A stretch of 35,512 nt of DNA. Origin: JAHBVY01 sp964415255. GTDB taxonomy: Bacteria > Myxococcota_A > Polyangia > Polyangiales > Polyangiaceae. The notes under the pieces are model-generated. The model saw only the letters and a program-made list of their open reading frames with translations, did not search any database and was not told where the DNA came from. The stretch's first letter is position 1. Each line of letters begins with the position of its first letter. Location of the stretch: NCBI GenBank assembly GCA_964415255.1, contig CAYQAC010000038.1, positions 1 through 35,512 on the forward strand. Reading direction: 5' to 3'. Positions 22,479 to 32,188 of this stretch are shown in pieces. The position numbers and the translations under genes are program-made.

Positions 22479-22931
22479 TCACTGCTGTGCTTTGTCTTGG
22501 CGGTAACTCTCGATGTCCGCCTGGTACTCACCGCGATCGTTGACCGTGAGCGCTACGAACAGCAGCACGAACAGGAACGAGCTGAGGAACACCACTACGT
22601 TGAACTTCTTGTCCCACCAGAGGTGCATGAAAAACAGCATCACGAGCGTCGCCTTCACCGTGGCGATCGCCATCGCGACGACTAGGTTCAGCGTGTAGCC
22701 AAGGTCAACGCTGGTCACGCTGACCGTCAGCACGGTCAGCACCATCAGCGCCGCCCAGACCCCGATCAGCCCCTTGATGGGCATCGTGTGGGCGAGGCCG
22801 TGATCCTCGTGGTCCTCGGCGCCGTGGTCAGCGTGAGCTTGGGCCTGCTCGGCGCCTGGCTCAGGTTTGCTGCTCGGCGCCTCATGCTCCGCCTCGTCGC
22901 GGGTCGTCTTCGTCGACTTGTTCTTTGCCAT
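22479..22931 (-). CDS. ctaF: Cytochrome c oxidase subunit IV family protein
   Basis: Predicted 150 residues. Small subunit of the caa3 oxidase, an accessory membrane protein that helps assemble or stabilise the complex. Three membrane helices: IGVWAALMVLTVLTVSV, LNLVVAMAIATVKATLVMLFFMHL (with the family's KATLVMLFFMHLWW), and VVVFLSSFLFVLLFVAL. The first 50 residues are a charged region with several His (HADHGAEDHEDHGLAHT), longer than in most members. The start is ATG 22931 with GGGAG upstream; a TTG at 22946 is in frame but unneeded. It is the last gene of the operon, 15 bp after ctaE. Confidence 0.88.
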   Translation of the reverse strand: MAKNKSTKTTRDEAEHEAPSSKPEPGAEQAQAHADHGAEDHEDHGLAHTMPIKGLIGVWAALMVLTVLTVSVTSVDLGYTLNLVVAMAIATVKATLVMLFFMHLWWDKKFNVVVFLSSFLFVLLFVALTVNDRGEYQADIESYRQDKAQQ

Positions 22932-22932
22932 G

Positions 22933-22946
22933 TTGGGAGCTCCCAA
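22933..22946. promoter_or_regulatory. Palindrome TTGGGAGCTCCCAA over the ctaF ribosome site
   Basis: A perfect 14-bp palindrome fills the gap between the ctaE stop and the ctaF start. On the minus strand its GGGAG is the ctaF ribosome site, eight bases before ATG. In RNA it could base-pair between molecules or with upstream sequence to tune ctaF translation; a DNA-binding site inside an operon is less likely. Confidence 0.35.
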
Positions 22947-23792
22947 TCAGTGAATCAGGTAGAGCATGGGGAACAGGTAGATCCAGATCAGATCGACCAA
23001 GTGCCAGTAGAGCGCTGCGTAGTCGATGGGCCCGAAGTACTTCGGACCGAACTGCCCCTTCAGCGCCCGGACCAGCAGCCACCCCCACACGATGATCCCA
23101 GCGATGACGTGGATCCCGTGGAGACCCGTCATGAAGAAGTAGATGCCAAAGAAGGTGTTGCTGTTGGCTGGCTGGACAATACCGAGGTCCTTCCCGCCGG
23201 CCGCCTTACGCGCCACCGCGGCGATCTCTCGGTTGCTCTTGCCCTCCTTAGCGGCGGCTGCTGCAGCGGCGGCGACCTCAGGGTGCTTGGCTTGGAACCC
23301 GGGCAGCTCCCACACCTGGTGCTTCGGGTCGTGGCGTGACCACTCAAGCTCCGCGTCCTTCGCCGCCCACCCGAGGCCATCGTGGAACTTGTGGTTGTAC
23401 TCGACGTACTTGATCCCAAGGAACCCGAAGGCGCACAAGATGGTGATGGCGATGTTCAGCACCAAGCCTTGCTTGTTGCCGCGTTGCGCACAGCGCACCG
23501 CCCAGGCGGCGGTCAAGCTGGAGATGATCAGGACGCCTGTGTTGATGGCGCCGAGCTGAGTGTCCAGGAAGTAGTGCGCCCAGATGAAGATCTCTGGGTG
23601 CATCGCGCGGTACAGGATGTAGGCGACGAACAGCGCGCTGAAGAACAAGATCTCTTGCGCCAGGAACAGCCAGATCCCGAGCTTGCCGGAGTCAAACTGC
23701 TGCTGATAGCTGTCAAAATGATGCGCGAGGTGGGGGCCGTCGCCGTGGTGGTGCTCATGACCAGCGTGCGCATCAGCGGTGGTGTCAGTCAT
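22947..23792 (-). CDS. ctaE: Cytochrome c oxidase subunit III
   Basis: Predicted 281 residues, inner membrane, core subunit III of the heme-copper oxidase; it stabilises subunit I and its proton uptake. Helices of the five-helix bacterial type: KLGIWLFLAQEILFFSALFVAYILY, AINTGVLIISSLTAAWAV, LVLNIAITILCAFGFLGIKYVEY, FFGIYFFMTGLHGIHVIAGIIVWGWLL, and a last helix WHLVDLIWIYLFPMLYL ending close to the C terminus, all typical (read in parts). Two additions are unusual: a His-rich N terminus (HAGHEHHHGDGPHLAHH) and an insert of about 70 residues (138-208) between helices 3 and 4 with a run of ten Ala/Ala-like residues (EVAAAAAAAAKEG). It is 36 bp after ctaD. Confidence 0.92.
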   Translation of the reverse strand: MTDTTADAHAGHEHHHGDGPHLAHHFDSYQQQFDSGKLGIWLFLAQEILFFSALFVAYILYRAMHPEIFIWAHYFLDTQLGAINTGVLIISSLTAAWAVRCAQRGNKQGLVLNIAITILCAFGFLGIKYVEYNHKFHDGLGWAAKDAELEWSRHDPKHQVWELPGFQAKHPEVAAAAAAAAKEGKSNREIAAVARKAAGGKDLGIVQPANSNTFFGIYFFMTGLHGIHVIAGIIVWGWLLVRALKGQFGPKYFGPIDYAALYWHLVDLIWIYLFPMLYLIH

Positions 23793-23828
23793 CGGTGTTC
23801 TCGTAGGTGAGGGACCTGGCTAGAGCGA

Positions 23829-25508
23829 TCAGGACTTCGCCTCGGACTTGTGCACGTAGCCATTGAGCTTCTTGTCGAAGACCAGATCCTCATAGTCGTA
23901 CGGCCCAAAGTCGACGACCGGCGGGTTCTTGAAGTTGTAGTAAGGCGGGGGGGAGGTGGTCAGCCACTCGAGTGACCGTGAGCCCCACGGGTTCTTGGGA
24001 GCGTCAGGCTTCTTGCGCAGCGACCGGTAGAAGTTGATACCAGCGATCAGGAAGCCGAGGCCCATGAGGTAGGCACCCACGGTGGAGAGCTGGTGGTAGA
24101 TCGTGAACTCTTCCAGGTAGTTGTAGTAGCGCCGCGGCATCCCCTGAGAGCCCATGATGAACTGCGGGAAGAACGTCAGGTTGAGCCCGATGAACACGGT
24201 GATGGCGCCGATGCGCCCCGGCTTCTCGGCGTACATCCGACCTGTGATCTTGGGCCACCAGTAGTGCAGCCCAGCGAAGAAGGCGGTGATGGCGCCGCCC
24301 ATCATCACGTAGTGGAAATGCGCCACCACGAAGTAGGTGTCATGTAGGTGCACGTTGGTGCTCATCACGGCGAGGTACATCCCCGTGACGCCACCGATGG
24401 TGAACACCCACAGGAAGGCCAGCGCGTAGAGCATGGGCGTGTCCAGGAAGATGCGCCCCTGGTACATGGTGGCGAGCCAATTGAAGATCTTGATGGCCGT
24501 GGGGATGGCGATCATGAACGAGATGGCGCTGAAGATGGTCCCGGCGAGCACCGACTGGCCGCTCGTGAACATGTGGTGACCCCACACGAGGAAGCCCAAG
24601 ATGGCGATCGCGACGGAGCTCAGCGCGATGAACTTGTAGCCGAAGATGCGCTTGCGGCTGAAGGCGGCGATCACCTCGCTGATCACCCCGAAGGCGGGGA
24701 CGATCATGATGTACACGGCGGGGTGCGAGTAAAACCAGAAGAAGTGCTGGTAGAGCACCGGGTCACCGCCGAGCGCGGGGTCGAAGATACCGACGTGGAG
24801 CGCGCGCTCCACGATCAGCATCAGGAGCGTGATGCCGAGCACTGGCGTCGCCAGCACCTGCATGATCGCTGTGGCGTAGATGGCCCAGCAGAACAGCGGC
24901 ATGCGAAACCAGTGCATGCCTGGCGGGCGCAGCTTGTGGATCGTCACGATCATGTTCACGCCCGTGAAGATCGAGCTGAACCCTAAGATGAACGCGCCGA
25001 ACGTCGCTGGGATCACCGCCGTGGTGGTGGTGGTGCTGTACGGGGTGTAGAAGGTCCAGCCGGTGTCTGCCGCGCTCAGGTACATGCTGAGCACGAGGAA
25101 GAGCGCGCCGATGAGCCACAGGTGGAAGCTGAACAGGTTGAGGCGGGGGAACGCGACGTCCTTAGCGCCCAGCTGGATCGGCAACACGAAGTTGCCGAGC
25201 GCCGCGGGGATCCCTGGGATGATCACCAGGAACACCATCACTGCGCCGTGCAGCGTGAACATCTGGTTGTAGGTGTCGGCGTCCATCACCGTGCGGCCAG
25301 GCGTCAAGAGCTCGGTGCGCACCGCGAGCGCGAAGAAGCCGCCCAGCGCGAACGAGAACAAAACGCCCATCAGGTACATGAGCCCGATGCGCTTGTGATC
25401 GAGCGTGAGGATCCAAGAGAGGAACCCACGCTCGTTGGTGAGGTAGCTCTCGCTCGTTGTCGGGGTCGCGGAGCCGAATGCTTCAGGACTGGTAGTGGTG
25501 CTAGCCAT
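23829..25508 (-). CDS. ctaD: Cytochrome c oxidase subunit I (caa3, A2-type)
   Basis: Predicted 559 residues, twelve helices. Catalytic subunit that reduces O2 to water and pumps protons. Heme a ligands His87 (FTLHGAVMVF) and His399; heme a3 ligand His397 (VVAHFHYVMMG); CuB ligands His262, His311 and His312 (WGHHMF); Tyr266 in YSHPAVY is the cross-linked tyrosine. The usual Glu of GHPEVY is absent and YS precedes the His-Pro, which defines the A2 subtype (as in Rhodothermus caa3), where Tyr and Ser replace the Glu at the end of the D proton channel. KIFNWLATMYQG and GGVTGMYLAVMSTNVHLHDTY (read in parts) are standard. All metal ligands are present. It starts 11 bp after the ctaC stop. Confidence 0.97.
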   Translation of the reverse strand: MASTTTSPEAFGSATPTTSESYLTNERGFLSWILTLDHKRIGLMYLMGVLFSFALGGFFALAVRTELLTPGRTVMDADTYNQMFTLHGAVMVFLVIIPGIPAALGNFVLPIQLGAKDVAFPRLNLFSFHLWLIGALFLVLSMYLSAADTGWTFYTPYSTTTTTAVIPATFGAFILGFSSIFTGVNMIVTIHKLRPPGMHWFRMPLFCWAIYATAIMQVLATPVLGITLLMLIVERALHVGIFDPALGGDPVLYQHFFWFYSHPAVYIMIVPAFGVISEVIAAFSRKRIFGYKFIALSSVAIAILGFLVWGHHMFTSGQSVLAGTIFSAISFMIAIPTAIKIFNWLATMYQGRIFLDTPMLYALAFLWVFTIGGVTGMYLAVMSTNVHLHDTYFVVAHFHYVMMGGAITAFFAGLHYWWPKITGRMYAEKPGRIGAITVFIGLNLTFFPQFIMGSQGMPRRYYNYLEEFTIYHQLSTVGAYLMGLGFLIAGINFYRSLRKKPDAPKNPWGSRSLEWLTTSPPPYYNFKNPPVVDFGPYDYEDLVFDKKLNGYVHKSEAKS

Positions 25509-25519
25509 GACGTGTTTCT

Positions 25520-26536
25520 CTACTTCTGGCTCTTGATGAATTCGACCAACGCGCGGAGTCGGTTATTGCTCAGCTTGCCCTTGTAGGTGGGCATGGTCGC
25601 GGGGAAGCCGTCTACGATCTTCGCCTGCGGGTCCTCGATCGACTCGCGGAGGTAGTTTTCGTCCACCTCAACCGAGGTCCCGTCAGTGAACTTCTCGGTC
25701 CTTCCGAACAGTCCCTTGAAGCTTGGGCCAATCTTCGGGGTCCCATCGAGTGAGTGGCAGGTGGCGCAGCCCGACTGCTTGAAGACGGCCTCGCCATAGG
25801 CGACGGGGTTCTTGAGGCCCTCCTCCTCCTCTTTTTGCTCAGCCTCCTCGAGCCACTCCTCGAAGGCGTCCTTCTCGTGCACGACCACCTTGGTGATCAT
25901 GTCCGAGTGGCTGGTGCCGCAGTACTCGGCGCAAAACAGGGGGAACTCACCGATCTGTGTGGCCTCGAACCAAGCGTGTGTGTAGCGACCCGGGACGGCG
26001 TCGATCTTCTGACGGAAGGCCGGCACGTAGAAGGCGTGGATCACGTCCTGAGCTTCGATGATCACCTTGACGGGGCGATCTTTCGGGACGTGGAGCTCGC
26101 TCGTCGTGTAGCCGCTCGGGTACTGGAACATCCAAGACCACTTCTGCGCTGTCGCGTGGATCTCGTAGGCCTCCTTGGGGGGCGTGCGCATGTTGATGAA
26201 GCCCTGAAGCCCGATCACGAAGAACGCGATCACGAACGGCAGCGGGATCACCGACCAGGCTATTTCCAGCACGTTGCTGTGGTCTAGGTTGCCGGTTGGC
26301 CGCTCGTTTTTGGAGCGATCCGTCGCGCGGTACTTCACGCAGAAGAGCACCATCGCGATCACCACCCCGATCATCACCACGGTGCTCACCCAGGTGACAA
26401 AATCGAACGCCCAGTCCGTCGCCTCAGCGAAGGTAGAGCTCTCGGTCGGCATCCAGAAGTTGGGGCTGTCTGGGACCTTGGGCTTGGGGGTGTCTTGCTG
26501 CATCAGGGCGAGCAGCGTGCTCGAGAGGTTCGTCAT
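25520..26536 (-). CDS. ctaC: Cytochrome c oxidase subunit II with fused cytochrome c domain (caa3)
   Basis: Predicted 338 residues. Two N-terminal helices (TWVSTVVMIGVVIAMVLF, IAWSVIPLPFVIAFFVIGL) anchor a periplasmic cupredoxin domain with a complete CuA site: His167, Cys202, Glu204, Cys206, His210, Met213 (CAEYCGTSHSDM). A charged Glu-rich linker (225-240) joins it to a C-terminal class I cytochrome c with CATCH (257-261) and a likely axial Met315 (PATMPTY). This makes it a caa3 oxidase that takes electrons directly through its own heme c, probably from the ActE domain encoded upstream. Its ATG overlaps the SCO gene's stop by four bases (ATGA). The N terminus lacks an obvious cleavable signal. 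Confidence 0.95.
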   Translation of the reverse strand: MTNLSSTLLALMQQDTPKPKVPDSPNFWMPTESSTFAEATDWAFDFVTWVSTVVMIGVVIAMVLFCVKYRATDRSKNERPTGNLDHSNVLEIAWSVIPLPFVIAFFVIGLQGFINMRTPPKEAYEIHATAQKWSWMFQYPSGYTTSELHVPKDRPVKVIIEAQDVIHAFYVPAFRQKIDAVPGRYTHAWFEATQIGEFPLFCAEYCGTSHSDMITKVVVHEKDAFEEWLEEAEQKEEEEGLKNPVAYGEAVFKQSGCATCHSLDGTPKIGPSFKGLFGRTEKFTDGTSVEVDENYLRESIEDPQAKIVDGFPATMPTYKGKLSNNRLRALVEFIKSQK

Positions 26537-27447
26537 GACTCTTGGTCCGAGGGTGAGGAGTCGTCTCCTGCGGGGTGCGCCTTAGCGCCCTTCTTTTTTC
26601 TGCGTCGGGCTTCTGCCGCCCAGAGCGAGGTGAGCACGCCACCGAGAACGAACGCGGTGGTGCCGCCTGCGACTTGCATGATCTTCATTGCGACTGGGGC
26701 GTAGCGGCCCTCGCTCGAGTCGTAGTGGAAACAGAACAAAATCAGCCGGTCGACAGTCGAGCCAATCTTGCCCTCTGAGGACTCAACCAGGCCGAGCCGC
26801 AGCGTCTTGGGGTGGTACTCGATGCCGTACAAATACCGCGCGATCTTGCCTTGGGGCGTGGTGAGGGTGATCGCCGCGGGGTGGACGTACTCCTGCCGCA
26901 CCTCGTTGTACCCATACTGAAACCCGATCGCGTCGGCGAGCGCGCGGATGTTAGCTTCAGAGCCGGTGAGGAAGCTCCAGCCTGAGCCGACGTCTCCCGC
27001 GCCGAGCTCTTTCAAGTAGCGCTGCTTGGTCTTCAGGGCCTGGCTTGGTGTCTCATCAGGATCGAGGCTGATGGTGATGACCCGAAACTCGTCACCGACG
27101 CGCCAGTCCATCCCGCGCAGGCCAGTGACAAAGCCGTTTAGCTGGAGGCTGCACAGCATGGGGCAGTTTGAGTAGTTCAGGGTGATGACGACAGGCCGCT
27201 CGCCATCGAAGAAATCACCCAGGCGCACCCGCTTGCCGGTCTCGTCGGTGAACTCAAGCTCCTTCGGGAGGTCCCGCTCGAGGTGCTCCGTCACGTCGAT
27301 GCCGATCAGCCGCTTCGGCTGTGGCGCCGTGGAGTCAGGCAGCTCCCTGGGGGCCGCCACCGCGTCCACAGGCGACACTAACCCCCAGGCGCTGACAAGC
27401 AGCGCGGAGGTGAGTAGCCAGCGGTGAGCGACGGCCCAGAGCGACAT
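26533..27447 (-). CDS. sco: SCO1/SenC family copper chaperone with C-terminal membrane helix
   Basis: Predicted 304 residues. The signal peptide (LLTSALLVSAWGLVSPVDA) is followed by a thioredoxin-like domain with the copper-binding CxxxC as NCPMLC (Cys95, Cys99) and His189 (YVHPAAITLTTPQG), all three ligands of SCO proteins. It delivers copper to, or reduces, the CuA site of CtaC in the periplasm. A C-terminal helix (VAGGTTAFVLGGVLTSLWAA) and basic tail anchor it to the membrane, an arrangement common for SCO proteins in alternative complex III clusters. Its start overlaps the previous stop by one base and its end overlaps ctaC by four, showing tight coupling with its client. Confidence 0.92.
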   Translation of the reverse strand: MSLWAVAHRWLLTSALLVSAWGLVSPVDAVAAPRELPDSTAPQPKRLIGIDVTEHLERDLPKELEFTDETGKRVRLGDFFDGERPVVITLNYSNCPMLCSLQLNGFVTGLRGMDWRVGDEFRVITISLDPDETPSQALKTKQRYLKELGAGDVGSGWSFLTGSEANIRALADAIGFQYGYNEVRQEYVHPAAITLTTPQGKIARYLYGIEYHPKTLRLGLVESSEGKIGSTVDRLILFCFHYDSSEGRYAPVAMKIMQVAGGTTAFVLGGVLTSLWAAEARRRKKKGAKAHPAGDDSSPSDQES

Positions 27448-27929
27448 CAGTTGCCAGCTTCCCCTGGCGGCGGTTGGCTGCCCTCTGCGCCCTGCTTCTC
27501 CGGCTTGGGAGCGGCGGGTGCAGGGGCGGCGTCTGGCGCAGCAGGCTCAGCGGCGCCCGCGTCAGCGTCTGTGTTCGCCTCCGCGCCGGCGTCGGCGTCG
27601 GCGGGGGCCTCGCTCGCTGCGGTCGCGGTCTGCGGGTTGACCTTGAGGTCCTTCACCACGTTGACCATGGCGCGATCGATGGGCACCTGCACACGGCCCT
27701 TCTCTTGGTCCAGCCAGCGGGGGCCGACGGCCAGGGCCTTGTGCTGATCGGCGACCAGCTCCGCAACTGGCTTCTCGTCAGCGAAGGCGCTCTTGCGGTG
27801 GTCTTCATCGGCCTGCTCAGAGCGCACCAGCGCAGTGAGCACCGCGCAGATGGCGACCATCGCGATGGCGCCTGCTGCCGTTGCGGTGCCGATCAGGCCG
27901 GCGTTTGGCTTGTCATCTTCCGTTGCCAT
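27447..27929 (-). CDS. Small single-helix membrane protein of the act-cta cluster, function unknown
   Basis: Predicted 160 residues. One membrane helix near the N terminus (LIGTATAAGAIAMVAICAVLTAL), then a short folded stretch with KGRVQVPIDRAMVNVVKDL, then a disordered Ala/Asp/Pro tail of about 65 residues. Small proteins with a VPIDxAM-like motif sit at this place, between actF and SCO, in other alternative complex III gene clusters as I recall; I cannot name a function. GAGG lies eight bases before its ATG, overlapping the end of actF. Its stop overlaps the SCO start. The position suggests an assembly or linking role for the ACIII-caa3 complex. Confidence 0.7.
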   Translation of the reverse strand: MATEDDKPNAGLIGTATAAGAIAMVAICAVLTALVRSEQADEDHRKSAFADEKPVAELVADQHKALAVGPRWLDQEKGRVQVPIDRAMVNVVKDLKVNPQTATAASEAPADADAGAEANTDADAGAAEPAAPDAAPAPAAPKPEKQGAEGSQPPPGEAGN

Positions 27930-27937
27930 AGTGCGCC

Positions 27938-29515
27938 TCAGAAGTTCTCGAAGGCCAGCGACTTAGCGAGCCGCGGGTCTTTGGTGGGGCGAAGGTTGAC
28001 GCCGCTGGCGACGCGGCCAAAATTCGCGATCATCACGCCCGCGACGCCGAGCAGCGCGAGCAAGTCCATGATGTGCCAGGGTGCCTGCTTCGCGTCGAAG
28101 GAGGGCATGATGAGCCAGTACAGGTCGATGTAATGCATCACCAGGAGGTACACGGCCCAGAAGGCGAGCGCCTTCTTGTGCCGCTTCACGTGCCGCGACA
28201 CGAGCCCGAAGAACGGGATCACGAAGTGCCCGACCAGCTGGATGATGCTGACCGTCTGCCAGCCGCCATCGAAGCGGGACTTGAACCAGATCGTCTCTTC
28301 GGGGATGTCCGCGTACCAGATCAGCATGAACTGGCTGAAGGCGATGTAGGCCCAGAAGACCACGAAGGCGAACATCATCTTCCCGATGTCGTGGAAGTGA
28401 TGGACGCTGACGCTCTTGGTGAGCCGCCCGGCGCCTTGCAGGAAGAACAGGCTCAGGGCGAGCACGCAGTGGAAGCTCAGCTGAGCGCCGGCGAAGATGT
28501 AGACGCCGAACATCGTGCTGAACCACTCCGCCTCAAGCGACATGATGGTGTCGATGCTCGCGAAGGTGATGGAGAGGCCGAACAGCAGCATCCCTGGGGC
28601 GCTCAGCGCGAAGTTCTTCTTGCTGATGTTTGGATCGCCGCTGGTGTCTTGAGCGACGCTCCGCTTGAGCAGCGTGAGGCCAAACCCAATCCAAATGGCG
28701 AAGTAGATCACCCAACGGATGAGGAAGAACGTCGTGTTGAGGTACCCCGCCTTGTGGTGGATGAGGTGGCTCTTGGCGACGACCTCAGGATCGTTCCAGC
28801 TGTAGAGCGCCGTGTTGCCGAGCATCACGGGCACGATGATCACCAGCGCGAGGAGGCCGAAGACGACGCTGTTGCTCGCGAGGATCTCCGCGACGCGGCG
28901 CACCACTGGGCTCCAGCGCGCCTTCGTCAGGTGCTGGACGAGGACGAAGAACAGGCCACCCAAGGTGATGGTGAGGCCCCACCAGAACGCCACCAGGTAT
29001 GAGTGGAAGAACTGGGTGAAGCCATCGTTCATGGTCGCGCCGAGCGCAGCGGCGCCGCCCAGCCCGACGACCGCCAGGCCGGCGCCCACCTTCAAGAGGG
29101 TGCCACCCGCGGCGCCCAGGCGGATGTTCTCACCCTCTGGGCCGTGGTCAGCGCCGCCGCCACCGCCGCCATGGCCGCCGTGGCCGCCCTCATCTGCCTT
29201 CGCCTTGACTGGGGGCTTGGCGCCCTTCGCTGCCGGCTTGGCCTCCTGGGCGGGCTTCACGGGCTCGGGCTCAGCGCTGGGTGCGCTGTCGGGCGTGTCG
29301 TCAGCTGCGCTGTCCGCTGCGCTTGCGTCATCGCTGGGTGCGCTGTCGCTGGGTGCGCTGTCGGGCGCATCGTCAGGTGCGCTGTCGCCTTCGGGAGGCG
29401 CCGCGTGGCTCTCCGGCTCATCTGCCTGAGCTTGCTGGGACGGGGGATCGTCTTGCCCGAGTTCTGACTCGGACTGCTTGGCGGTCATGCGGGGCTTCGC
29501 CTTCGTGCTGGCCAT
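27938..29515 (-). CDS. actF: Alternative complex III subunit ActF, with long acidic N-terminal extension
   Basis: Predicted 525 residues. Residues about 130-510 are a polytopic membrane protein with some ten helices (LVAFWWGLTITLGGLFFVLVQHLTKARW, FFLIRWVIYFAIWIGFGL, FVVFWAYIAFSQFMLIWYADIPEE, read in parts), matching ActF of quinol:cytochrome c/HiPIP oxidoreductases; the QFMLIWYADIPEE stretch is diagnostic. It lacks heme-binding motifs and completes the membrane part of the complex. The first 130 residues are an addition: an Asp/Ser/Ala/Pro region (DDAPDSAPSDSAPSDDAS) followed by a His/Gly run (GGHGGHGGGGGGADHG). The ATG at 29515 is 20 bp after the actD-actE gene and has no strong ribosome site. 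A later start would remove the extension, but the extension keeps the coding character of other tails in this window. Confidence 0.9.
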   Translation of the reverse strand: MASTKAKPRMTAKQSESELGQDDPPSQQAQADEPESHAAPPEGDSAPDDAPDSAPSDSAPSDDASAADSAADDTPDSAPSAEPEPVKPAQEAKPAAKGAKPPVKAKADEGGHGGHGGGGGGADHGPEGENIRLGAAGGTLLKVGAGLAVVGLGGAAALGATMNDGFTQFFHSYLVAFWWGLTITLGGLFFVLVQHLTKARWSPVVRRVAEILASNSVVFGLLALVIIVPVMLGNTALYSWNDPEVVAKSHLIHHKAGYLNTTFFLIRWVIYFAIWIGFGLTLLKRSVAQDTSGDPNISKKNFALSAPGMLLFGLSITFASIDTIMSLEAEWFSTMFGVYIFAGAQLSFHCVLALSLFFLQGAGRLTKSVSVHHFHDIGKMMFAFVVFWAYIAFSQFMLIWYADIPEETIWFKSRFDGGWQTVSIIQLVGHFVIPFFGLVSRHVKRHKKALAFWAVYLLVMHYIDLYWLIMPSFDAKQAPWHIMDLLALLGVAGVMIANFGRVASGVNLRPTKDPRLAKSLAFENF

Positions 29516-29535
29516 GGGTCGATATCCGTCTTGAG

Positions 29536-30768
29536 CTACTTGAGCGAGGCGATCTCGCTCTCAGTCAGGTCTTTGGTGGTGGCGTTGCGGCTCCGCTGGA
29601 GCGCGCGCATGTACATCACGATAGCCCAGCGATCCTGAGGTTCGATCTGGCTGCCGTAGGCGGGCATGTTGCGCACACCGTTCGCGATGCTGTTGTAGAG
29701 CTGCCCTACAGGCTGCTTCTCAAGCACGGGGTCGGTGACGTCTGACGGCGGGACCCAGCCGTCTGAACCAGCGCCGATTGAGTCGGCGCGGCGAGTCACC
29801 ATCCCGTTGCCTCGGCCTTGGTAGCCATGACAAGGCGCGCAGAAGACGTCGAACTGCTCGCGACCGCGCTGCATGGTGGCGTCGCTCAGGTCCACCTGAT
29901 TCGGGAAGGTGCGCGCCCAGGCGTCGCCCTCCTTGCCACGGTAGAAGTGGTCGTCCTCCTGCAGGTGCCCGCGGGCCACTGTGCCGTCCACGTAGGACCG
30001 CGCCGAGCGGCCATCTTCGAAGAACGGGTTCGGGCGCTGGGACTTGTATTTCGTTTGGGCATCCATGTCCGGGATGATGTGGATGCGCGTGGTCCGGCTC
30101 TTGGACTCGCGGGCGTGCGCAGCGAGCGCGAAGGGGACAATCGCGAGCGAGGTCAAGATGACCAGGCCGTAGATCAGGCCGCGCGGCAGCTCCGAGGGCG
30201 TTTGATCGTCGTCGAGCAGCGGCTCCACCAGATCGGCGTGAGGCTCAAGCAGCGCCGTCACCTCCTCCGCGTCGTACTTGGGATCGCTCGCCTCGACCAA
30301 GAGGAAGAACTTGTCGTCCGTCGCGCGCTCAAATCGCTCCTTCAGGTCGAGCGGGTGCGATGGGTGCGGCAGCTTGTTCAGCGCCAGCATGCCGCCTAAG
30401 GTGGTGAGCGCGCTAAACAGGATCGTGAGTTCGAACGCGATCGGGATGTTCGCCGGCAGGCTCCACATGGGCTTGCCGCTGGTGATCCAGGGGTAGTCGA
30501 TCGCGTTGGTCCACCACTGCAGGAGTACGCCCGCTGCGAGGCCTGTGAGGCCCGCGCCGAGCACGATCCATGGGAGGATCGTTGGCTTGATACCCATCGC
30601 AGGGTCAATGCCGTGCACTGGGAATGGCGTGTAGGTGTCCCACTTCTGGAACCCCGCGTCGCGCACCTTCTTCGAGGCCTCGATCAGGACCGCGGGGTCC
30701 GAGTACTCGGCCAGGATGCCGAACACGGGCCGCTTCTCGCCGGTGCTCTTGTCCTTCTTATCCGTCAT
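29536..30768 (-). CDS. actD-actE: Fused ActD-ActE: membrane subunit plus monoheme cytochrome c of alternative complex III
   Basis: Predicted 410 residues in one uninterrupted frame. Residues 1-190 are ActD (DUF3341): PVFGILAEYSDPAVLIEA, DTYTPFPVHGID, two helices (TILPWIVLGAGLTGLAAGVLL; IPIAFELTILFSALTTLGGML), and FFLLVEASDPKYD. A third helix (GLIYGLVILTSLAIVPFALAA, about 198-217) leads into ActE, a cytochrome c with NPFFEDGRSARSYVDGTVARG, the heme motif CAPCH (310-314) and axial Met368 (RNMPAYG). In most clusters ActD and ActE are separate and ActE is a lipoprotein; here the extra helix replaces the lipid anchor. GAGGA precedes the ATG by about nine bases. ActE would pass electrons to the cytochrome c domain of CtaC. 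The actC stop is 23 bp upstream. Confidence 0.93.
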   Translation of the reverse strand: MTDKKDKSTGEKRPVFGILAEYSDPAVLIEASKKVRDAGFQKWDTYTPFPVHGIDPAMGIKPTILPWIVLGAGLTGLAAGVLLQWWTNAIDYPWITSGKPMWSLPANIPIAFELTILFSALTTLGGMLALNKLPHPSHPLDLKERFERATDDKFFLLVEASDPKYDAEEVTALLEPHADLVEPLLDDDQTPSELPRGLIYGLVILTSLAIVPFALAAHARESKSRTTRIHIIPDMDAQTKYKSQRPNPFFEDGRSARSYVDGTVARGHLQEDDHFYRGKEGDAWARTFPNQVDLSDATMQRGREQFDVFCAPCHGYQGRGNGMVTRRADSIGAGSDGWVPPSDVTDPVLEKQPVGQLYNSIANGVRNMPAYGSQIEPQDRWAIVMYMRALQRSRNATTKDLTESEIASLK

Positions 30769-30791
30769 GACTCTAGTCCTCGACGCCTGGC

Positions 30792-32162
<1,371 letters not shown>

Positions 32163-32188
32163 CGGATCTCCACTCGGACTAGAGCGAC

